From NCBI GenBank assembly GCA_020349865.1, contig CP070700.1, positions 1,237,408 through 1,244,053 of the forward strand: DNA of 6,646 bases. Reading direction: 5' to 3'. Source of the stretch: Desulfobacteraceae bacterium (GTDB taxonomy: Bacteria; Desulfobacterota; DSM-4660; Desulfatiglandales; Desulfatiglandaceae). Under the pieces are notes generated by a model. That model was given only the letters and a program-made list of their open reading frames with translations. It made no database searches and was not told the DNA's origin. Below, in pieces: positions 1-4,585 of the stretch. The first letter of the stretch is position 1, and the number at the start of each line of letters is the position of its first letter. A program made the position numbers and the translations under genes.

Positions 1-2
1 CG

Positions 3-1691
3 CTCGCTCAGGAGGCCGCATATGAATCTATTTTACCCCGGAAGCGCAAAGAGCTGCACCGGAAAGTTGCGGGTTCTATTGAGAAAGTCTTCGGCGAAAG
101 GCTCCACGAGTTTTACGGTATGCTCGCCTATCATTACAGCAGGGCCGAGAATCTGGACAAGGCGGAGGAGTATCTGATAAGGGCCGGTGAGGAGTCCTTG
201 AGTTCTTCAGCATCAAATGAGGCGCTGCATTACTATCGAGAGGCACTAGACCTTTATGTAAAGAAGTATGGTGATGCAGCTGATCCTGAAAAAGTTGCGA
301 TGCTTGACAAGAACATTGCGCTCGCCCTTTTTAACAGAGGGCAATATGTTGAAGCCGTAGAATATTTCGATAGAGCACTCAACTACTACTGGGGAAAACT
401 GTCAAAACATGCGATTTCAACAATATTTGAGTTTTCATCAGCATTTTTGCACTTAATAATAAGCCTGTATCTACCATCCTTAAGGTTTAAGAGGATGCCA
501 ACAGAAAGAGATATCGAAATTATAGATCTATTCAAAAAGAAATGTAAAGCTTTGGGAATAATAGATCCCAAGAGATTTTTTGTTGAATCGTTGCATGTTT
601 GTAAAGAAGTCATCAATTATGATCTAACAAAATTCAAATTGGGGATGGAAATATTTGTGGGTGCTAGCTCTTTATTTTCCACTCCTGGCATTTCATTCAG
701 ACTGAGCAGAAAGCTACTGGATTTTGCGAAGGAAAGAGTTAATAAAGATGATGCAAGAATATTCATTATGTATGAATTATGTGATACGTTCCACAATTAT
801 CTTGAAGGCAACTGGGAAGCAATAAAGAATTACGATGAAGATTTAGTAGACAAAAATCTAAGCATTGGGGAAGTCTATGATGCAACACAACATCTGTACT
901 GGCATGGCCTTTCAAACATTTATCAGGGAGCCTTAGACATTGCTGCATTGATGGTGACTAAACTAAACGATATTATTGAAGTATACGAAAATGATTTCTC
1001 CTTATTGCTCAAATATGAATTGAATGCAAATCTGCTCATTGAATGCCGTAAATTCCCCCGTGCCCTCATGGAAGTTGAGAACACAATTGATTTTGCACAA
1101 AAGGCAGGTCTCACTCTGTTCTTGTTCGATCTGTATTCTTTTAAAGCACGGATAAATGTCTTAATGGGGGATATGGAATTAACGGAAAAGTGCTTGCAGC
1201 AGGCGAATGAAGCCCGATTACAGGTTCATGCAATTCCCTTAATGTTATCCACTTTCCACGTATGTCAATTTCACTATTTTCTCAAGAGATTAGAGGAATC
1301 AATAACAATTAGCAGTAAATCAGAGTCTTCTCAATACCGGAAAAAGGCCATCAAATCGTGCAAGATGCTTTTAAAAGTTTCAAAAAAGGCGGCCCAACAT
1401 CGTACCGAAACATATAAGCTGGTAGGAGTGTACTACTGGCTAATCAACGAGCCGGAAAATGCCGTCAAGTGGTGGCATAAAGCTATTGAGGAAGGAGAAC
1501 GCCTTGGCGCACGGCTCGAACTCTCAAGAACCTACTTTGAAGTGGGGAAACGTTTGCTTGAACCTGAGAATAAGTGCAAGAGGCTAAATGGCATTGAGGC
1601 AGAAGAGTATCTGGAAAAGGCAAGGGTATTGTTTGTGGAAATGGATCTTCAGTGGGATTTGGATGAATTGAGTCGGGTAGCCAGGGGCTAG
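3..1691 (+). CDS. C-terminal TPR region of a large predicted-ATPase/cyclase-type signalling protein (5' partial)
   Basis: The reading frame is open from base 3, with 39 codons before the first ATG at 120, so the gene starts outside the window and 120 is not its true start. The visible 562 residues are helical repeat sequence. Near the N-terminal edge the segments PRKRKELHRKV and LAYHYSRAENLDKAEEYL resemble the junction after the AAA-type ATPase in bacterial proteins that join an adenylate/guanylate cyclase or kinase domain, a predicted ATPase and TPRs. TPR-like helices follow (EALHYYREALDLY, YVEAVEYFDRAL). The C-terminus (ENAVKWWHKAIEEGERLG, LELSRTYFEVGKRL, ARVLFVEMDLQWDLDEL) is typical of the same group. 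By family, this would be a cytoplasmic sensor or regulator; the catalytic domains are not visible, so the output activity is unknown. The middle section is clearly AT-rich compared with the first 200 nt. It is followed after 78 nt by the isoprenoid synthase gene and might regulate it, but nothing here proves that. Confidence 0.8.
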   Translation, partial: LAQEAAYESILPRKRKELHRKVAGSIEKVFGERLHEFYGMLAYHYSRAENLDKAEEYLIRAGEESLSSSASNEALHYYREALDLYVKKYGDAADPEKVAMLDKNIALALFNRGQYVEAVEYFDRALNYYWGKLSKHAISTIFEFSSAFLHLIISLYLPSLRFKRMPTERDIEIIDLFKKKCKALGIIDPKRFFVESLHVCKEVINYDLTKFKLGMEIFVGASSLFSTPGISFRLSRKLLDFAKERVNKDDARIFIMYELCDTFHNYLEGNWEAIKNYDEDLVDKNLSIGEVYDATQHLYWHGLSNIYQGALDIAALMVTKLNDIIEVYENDFSLLLKYELNANLLIECRKFPRALMEVENTIDFAQKAGLTLFLFDLYSFKARINVLMGDMELTEKCLQQANEARLQVHAIPLMLSTFHVCQFHYFLKRLEESITISSKSESSQYRKKAIKSCKMLLKVSKKAAQHRTETYKLVGVYYWLINEPENAVKWWHKAIEEGERLGARLELSRTYFEVGKRLLEPENKCKRLNGIEAEEYLEKARVLFVEMDLQWDLDELSRVARG

Positions 1692-1769
1692 AAGTAAGAC
1701 ATGTTGCAAATTGACAAGAATAGAAGACAAAATAAAGCGTGGTTGTTTTATATGTCAGGTTCATACTGA

Positions 1770-2765
1770 ATGGAGGAAAGAATTAATAATCTGCTGTCAT
1801 CGTGTTCCGAGATTGACTTCGGGAATGTCAATCTTTCTCGGCAGGAAAAGGAATTTCGCAGTGAATTGAACAATGAGGTTATTTTACTCTGCAAATCCCT
1901 GCCTGAATCGACTCAGACAGATGCATTACTTCTTCTACTGAGACACCTAAGGATACCATTCACCCAGGAGTTCAACTTTTTCAGATATTACTATGTACCC
2001 ACATGGTCCATTATCTACTGGCTTTTTCAGTCCGCTCCCGATGGCAAAGGGTTGGAAGAAGTAGATATCAAGAATGCAAAAAGTGCACATTCCATGGCTA
2101 TATTCCTTCACTCCTTTGATGATCACCTGAATGATAATGAGTTGCCGATTTCACATCTGGCCCTGCTGTTGAGAAGCCAGGCGTGGATGATGATGCACAA
2201 TGCGCTTAACAGTTTGGCTGAGGGGGTAAGTGAAGGAAAACAAATCGTGGATCGTTTTATCAATGATTACTACTATGGTATCAATAGGTTACAGGATGTT
2301 GAGTCATTGGATGGCTACTGTGACCTATTCAGGAAACAAATGGCGACCGGGTTGATAGCCCCTGTCCTTATCACTCAAAAAATGGGCAATGATGAAGAAT
2401 TTAGCGATGTTGTTCAGAACGCCTTTGGCTCCTTCGGAATTGCCTGGAGGCTGCTGGATGACATAAAGGATATTGAAACGGATATGATGAAAGGTAACCA
2501 TTCATCGATATATGTCTGTCTTCCTGAAGAAATCAAGAGGTGGTGGGATAAGGATACTGGAGAGAAAATAGACAAAAACAGCGGCTTTGCCGAGGCTATT
2601 TTGGATAGCGTTGCTGAGAACGACGTTATAAAGAGAATAAAGGAAAGGATATGTAGCGAATTGGAATCAGCTGCATTTATCGCAGACGATTGCCATATAA
2701 CAGGCCTAGCAAATGAATTCCGCTGCCTGTTGACACCCCTGAAAAATGGGCGGGATTACGTATGA
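1770..2765 (+). CDS. Class I isoprenoid synthase-fold enzyme (polyprenyl synthetase-like)
   Basis: This 331-residue, mostly helical protein carries the two Mg-binding motifs of class I isoprenoid enzymes: DDHLND at residues 117-122 (first Asp-rich motif, preceded by FLHSF) and DDIKD at 230-234 within AWRLLDDIKDIETD (second motif). Length and motif spacing fit the trans-prenyltransferase/terpene synthase fold, which ionises allylic diphosphates. The GGKRxRP-type motif used by chain-elongating synthases to bind isopentenyl diphosphate is not evident; the corresponding region holds aromatic sequence (FFRYYYVPTW, residues 70-79). A terpene cyclase or a transferase onto another acceptor is therefore as possible as a GPP/FPP/GGPP synthase. 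The start is only fairly sure: the ATG directly follows an in-frame TGA, upstream SD-like sequence is weak (AGG near 1757-1759), and GGAGGA occurs just inside the gene. A TTGACA at 1711-1716 could be a -35 box but no convincing -10 follows. The gene is translationally coupled to the radical SAM gene by an ATGA overlap. Confidence 0.82.
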   Translation: MEERINNLLSSCSEIDFGNVNLSRQEKEFRSELNNEVILLCKSLPESTQTDALLLLLRHLRIPFTQEFNFFRYYYVPTWSIIYWLFQSAPDGKGLEEVDIKNAKSAHSMAIFLHSFDDHLNDNELPISHLALLLRSQAWMMMHNALNSLAEGVSEGKQIVDRFINDYYYGINRLQDVESLDGYCDLFRKQMATGLIAPVLITQKMGNDEEFSDVVQNAFGSFGIAWRLLDDIKDIETDMMKGNHSSIYVCLPEEIKRWWDKDTGEKIDKNSGFAEAILDSVAENDVIKRIKERICSELESAAFIADDCHITGLANEFRCLLTPLKNGRDYV

Positions 2766-3814
2766 AAGGTAAGGGTGAAAAGGAGACCGATCCCGGGGGT
2801 CATGAAAAAGAGCTCAGCATCGAGGTTACAACCTATTGCAACCTTGCCTGTATGCACTGTTTTGCCCGTGCCGGCACATCCGAGCCCTCGAGGCTGCCCC
2901 TTGATCTGGTGAAAGAGATCATTGCCGAGGGATATGGGAGTGGATACCGGCGTCTGCATATTACAGGAGGTGAACCTTTGCTCTGGGAAGGATTGTCTGT
3001 GGCGCTGGATTATGGTTTGGCTATCGGATATGAAACCATCACCATGAATACCAACGGAACGCTCCTTACAGAGGTTATTAGCAGCAGGCTGGCAGCCTAT
3101 GATGGTCTTTTGATCTCGGTGAGTCTGGAGGGGTCGGAAGCGCTTCACAAGCGGTTGCGAGGGGAAGGTTCATACAAGAGGACTATTCGGGGGATTGAAA
3201 AGGCGCTTGATGCGGGCATTGGACTTGTTATATTTACAACTGCCTGGAAAGGCCTCCTTCCGAAGCTGCCTCATTTCGCAGATGATTTATACAGGAGATA
3301 TTCCACAATAAAGTGTTTAACCCTAATACCGCTTTTCAACGTAACGGATGGTTTCTTCGCCCTGTCAGATGAACTTCTTGCACCGGCGGACTTCGTGCGA
3401 CTGGTCAAGACTGTTTCACTTTTGAATCTCTGGGGACACAAAACGAATGTGCTAAATGATCCGCTTGTTAATATTGTCTCAAAACTGCTTGAGATGCCAT
3501 GGATACCACGGGCGCCTCCGCTGAACCGCGAGGGGAGCATCATTGTAATGGCAAACGGAAGTATTAGTCTTTCTCATTCCAGTCGAGATAGCTTCGGCAA
3601 ATACAAACCCGGCATGATTGGAAAAGTACTGTCTTCTGATGAGTATCAAAAGGCCGTTGCACCGGATGAAGAAACGTGTCCGACTTGCAAATATGCTGAA
3701 CCGTGCATGGAAAACGGGATGGTTCGGCCGGCCGAACGGGACGGAAAAGTGCACCACAAGGTGCCTTATTGTCGGAGCGTACTGGATAGGGTAGCAGCAT
3801 GGAGGTGGCGGTGA
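2762..3814 (+). CDS. Radical SAM enzyme with reduced SPASM-like C-terminal domain
   Basis: This 350-residue protein has the radical SAM signature CX3CX2C at Cys26, Cys30 and Cys33 (EVTTYCNLACMHC), which binds the 4Fe-4S cluster that cleaves S-adenosylmethionine, and the ITGGEP motif at residues 67-72. Sequence such as MNTNGTLL and LISVSLEGS fits later strands of the barrel. The C-terminus has CX2CX5C at Cys306, Cys309 and Cys315, then Cys337 in PYCRS, as in SPASM/twitch auxiliary-cluster domains of peptide-modifying enzymes (PqqE, MftC, AlbA types). The expected upstream cysteine of a full SPASM is absent: the NGSISLSHSS stretch carries Ser/His instead. Only about 20 residues precede the motif, so no fused PqqD-like recognition domain exists. 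Its ATG overlaps the stop of the isoprenoid synthase gene (ATGA), so the two are co-translated. Peptide maturation is inferred from architecture and from the Nif11-like gene 172 nt downstream; a role in modifying a terpenoid is also possible. Confidence 0.88.
   Translation: MKGKGEKETDPGGHEKELSIEVTTYCNLACMHCFARAGTSEPSRLPLDLVKEIIAEGYGSGYRRLHITGGEPLLWEGLSVALDYGLAIGYETITMNTNGTLLTEVISSRLAAYDGLLISVSLEGSEALHKRLRGEGSYKRTIRGIEKALDAGIGLVIFTTAWKGLLPKLPHFADDLYRRYSTIKCLTLIPLFNVTDGFFALSDELLAPADFVRLVKTVSLLNLWGHKTNVLNDPLVNIVSKLLEMPWIPRAPPLNREGSIIVMANGSISLSHSSRDSFGKYKPGMIGKVLSSDEYQKAVAPDEETCPTCKYAEPCMENGMVRPAERDGKVHHKVPYCRSVLDRVAAWRWR
3722..3737. repeat. 16-bp perfect palindrome inside the radical SAM gene
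   Basis: GTTCGGCCGGCCGAAC reads the same on both strands and lies in the codons between the C-terminal cysteine groups (VRPAE). It has no loop, so it is a cruciform or protein-site type dyad rather than a terminator; it may simply be coding coincidence. Confidence 0.6.
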
Positions 3815-3845
3815 TTGAAAGGCACTTCCCGTATCGTGGTAATCT

Positions 3846-3871
3846 TAGAGCTTGAAATGTCGTGGGTGGCA
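3846..3871 (+). repeat. Left arm of a 26-bp inverted repeat flanking the Nif11 peptide gene
   Basis: This arm runs TAGAGCTTGAAATG then TCGTGGGTGGCA. Its reverse complement recurs at 4358-4383 with 24 of 26 bases matching (mismatches at the 12th and 15th bases; the second would be a G-U pair in RNA). Similarity inward of the arms is weak. It starts 31 nt after the radical SAM stop. It could be a terminal inverted repeat of a small mobile element of about 538 bp, or the 5' half of a long-range RNA stem. No target-site duplication is clear outside the arms and no transposase lies between them. Confidence 0.7.
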
Positions 3872-3907
3872 AAGTAGCTGCTATCCGTAAGTAATCGAGC
3901 ATGAGAA

Positions 3908-3936
3908 TTGGCAACATTAGACGAGCTTGATATCAA
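3908..3936 (+). promoter_or_regulatory. Possible sigma70-type promoter for the Nif11 peptide gene
   Basis: TTGGCA at 3908-3913 (5 of 6 to the -35 consensus) is followed after exactly 17 nt by TATCAA at 3931-3936 (4 of 6 to the -10 consensus). Transcription would start near 3943 and give a leader of about 45 nt carrying the strong ribosome binding site. The -10 lies inside a perfect palindrome, which suggests repressor control. This is a motif match only. Confidence 0.35.
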
Positions 3937-3937
3937 G
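3926..3937. promoter_or_regulatory. Perfect 12-bp palindrome, candidate operator
   Basis: CTTGATATCAAG is fully self-complementary and covers the putative -10 box of the peptide gene, so a dimeric repressor bound here would block transcription. It includes part of a GAGCTTGA motif (3923-3930) that also occurs in both arms of the inverted repeat. Confidence 0.35.
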
Positions 3938-3974
3938 AGGAGTACTAAATTAGCAAATCTTGAGATCAGCGAAA

Positions 3975-3982
3975 AAGGAGGG
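3975..3982 (+). promoter_or_regulatory. Strong ribosome binding site fixing the Nif11 gene start
   Basis: AAGGAGGG ends four bases before the ATG at 3987, a near-ideal Shine-Dalgarno match and spacing. It is the best ribosome binding site in the window and rules out the in-frame TTG at 3960, which lies upstream of it. Confidence 0.85.
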
Positions 3983-3986
3983 TACC

Positions 3987-4205
3987 ATGAGTAATGGAGC
4001 AGACCCAACCATGATTGACTTCATTTCGGACGCGGTTAAAAGTACCGATTTGACAGCAAGATTTTTGGCAATACCAGATGCCGGAGCTCTCTATACGTGG
4101 CTTACAGAAGAGGGATACCAAGTAACGTCAGATGAGTGTGCAAAAATGATAGAAGCTAGGGATAATTATGATAGAGTGTCGAGAGTGGGCATTCTGTCCT
4201 ATTGA
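3987..4205 (+). CDS. Nif11-like leader peptide, candidate RiPP precursor
   Basis: This encodes a 72-residue peptide. Residues 9-57 follow the Nif11-like leader pattern: a first helix (MIDFISDAVKSTDLTARFL), then an Asp-Ala-containing second helix (DAGALYTWLTEEGY, 31-44) and a short third helix (TSDECAKMIEAR, 47-58). In RiPP systems such N-terminal regions bind the maturase and the C-terminal part becomes product. Here the tail after the Nif11-like part is only about 14 residues (DNYDRVSRVGILSY), has no Cys or Thr, and ends in Tyr72 with a second Tyr at 61; no Gly-Gly cleavage site is seen. Lanthionine or azoline chemistry is therefore unlikely, while radical chemistry or prenylation at Tyr is conceivable. 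The gene has its own possible promoter and lies between the arms of an inverted repeat. The frame continues open for 49 codons past the TGA. The Nif11 assignment is from pattern, not from a profile search; it could be a small regulatory or nonmodified Nif11 protein. Confidence 0.72.
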   Translation: MSNGADPTMIDFISDAVKSTDLTARFLAIPDAGALYTWLTEEGYQVTSDECAKMIEARDNYDRVSRVGILSY

Positions 4206-4357
4206 ATTCTTGCCGAGCGAAAAGGGTTTATTGAGCATTGTGAGTTTTCTGTTGCCTGCGGGCCTGTTGTACTCAAGTCAGCTCTTCGTATTTATGCTAT
4301 AGGCGGACAGAAGGCTGAACGTCTCTCCCCAGAAGAGTCACGATTGACAAGATAAAA

Positions 4358-4383
4358 TGCCACCCACGGCAGTTCAAGCTCTA
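4358..4383 (-). repeat. Right arm of the 26-bp inverted repeat
   Basis: On the minus strand this reads TAGAGCTTGAACTG then CCGTGGGTGGCA, matching the arm at 3846-3871 at 24 of 26 positions. Rough arithmetic under a uniform base model gives on the order of 1e-5 expected such pairs in a window this size, so it is not chance. Together the arms enclose the peptide gene plus its putative promoter, and exclude all the enzyme genes. Confidence 0.7.
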
Positions 4384-4418
4384 GGGCAATTTTGAGTCTA
4401 TAACTCAATATCATCTAG
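4381..4418. repeat. Imperfect dyad beside the right inverted-repeat arm
   Basis: The inner stem ATTTTGAG / CTCAATAT (one mismatch) surrounds the 7-nt loop TCTATAA, and CTAG occurs symmetrically at both outer ends (4381-4384 and 4415-4418). There is no T-run after it, so it is more likely an operator or an element-end structure than a terminator. It overlaps the inverted-repeat arm by three bases. Confidence 0.4.
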
Positions 4419-4540
4419 GTGCGATCCGCAGGAACCAATGCGCTGTTTCACTGCTGTAAGTTTCGTTCAGCAGGGGGAGTTGTGTCCCTTGAATCCCTTT
4501 CCCAATGGACGACATTAGCATACCGATGGGATGTGTAAAA

Positions 4541-4553
4541 TAGAGCTTCAACT
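4541..4553 (+). repeat. Third, partial copy of the repeat-arm motif
   Basis: TAGAGCTTCAACT differs by one base from the outer 13 bases of the right arm read on the minus strand (TAGAGCTTGAACT), and similarity stops after it. It lies 33 nt before the start of the fusion gene, overlapping a TAAAAT that could serve as a -10 box, so it may be a regulator site shared with the peptide gene region. Confidence 0.4.
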
Positions 4554-4572
4554 TAATAGGCGCTGCTCCGGT

Positions 4573-4578
4573 GGAAGG
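4573..4578 (+). promoter_or_regulatory. Ribosome binding site favouring the ATG at 4586
   Basis: GGAAGG ends seven bases before the ATG at 4586. The in-frame GTG at 4571 lies upstream of it and has no purine-rich sequence at the right distance, so 4586 is the better start. Confidence 0.6.
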
Positions 4579-4585
4579 CGTAATA

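Larger units (their letters stand above)
4206..4585. other. 380-nt intergenic region with repeats but no convincing gene
   Basis: No well-supported gene is seen on either strand. The region holds the open extension of the Nif11 frame up to a TAA at 4353-4355, the right arm of the inverted repeat (4358-4383), a dyad at 4381-4418, a 26-codon ORF at 4438-4518 with a weak AGGA, and a third partial copy of the repeat motif at 4541-4553. A TTGACA at 4344-4349 has no matching -10 box. TAAAAT at 4536-4541 could be a -10 for the downstream fusion gene but lacks a good -35. No hairpin followed by a T-run, hence no classical terminator, was found after the peptide gene. Confidence 0.6.

Noticed and set aside
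120..1691. ATG at 120 as the start of the TPR gene
   Set aside because: The frame is open to base 3 with family-typical sequence before the ATG, so the gene is cut by the window edge.
1711..1740. Promoter from TTGACA at 1711
   Set aside because: No -10 box is found at 16-18 nt; the nearby A-rich sequence is a poor match.
3811..3855. 14-codon GTG frame overlapping the radical SAM stop
   Set aside because: It is very short and ends inside the repeat arm; at most a remnant of a gene cut by an insertion, which cannot be shown here.
3960..3986. TTG at 3960 as the Nif11 gene start
   Set aside because: The strong AAGGAGGG lies downstream of it and is correctly placed for the ATG at 3987.
4203..4205. 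TGA of the Nif11 gene as a selenocysteine codon
   Set aside because: I see no convincing hairpin directly after it, and no selenoprotein context is present.
4210..4302. Hydrophobic 30-codon frame from a TTG after the peptide gene
   Set aside because: It has no ribosome binding site and overlaps the better open frame; no support beyond hydrophobicity.
4438..4518. 26-codon ORF (MRCFTAVSF...) in the gap as a second precursor peptide
   Set aside because: It has only a weak AGGA, no leader-like features and a Pro-rich end; likely chance.
4571..4585. GTG at 4571 as the start of the fusion gene
   Set aside because: No SD-like sequence precedes it, while GGAAGG is well placed for the ATG at 4586.
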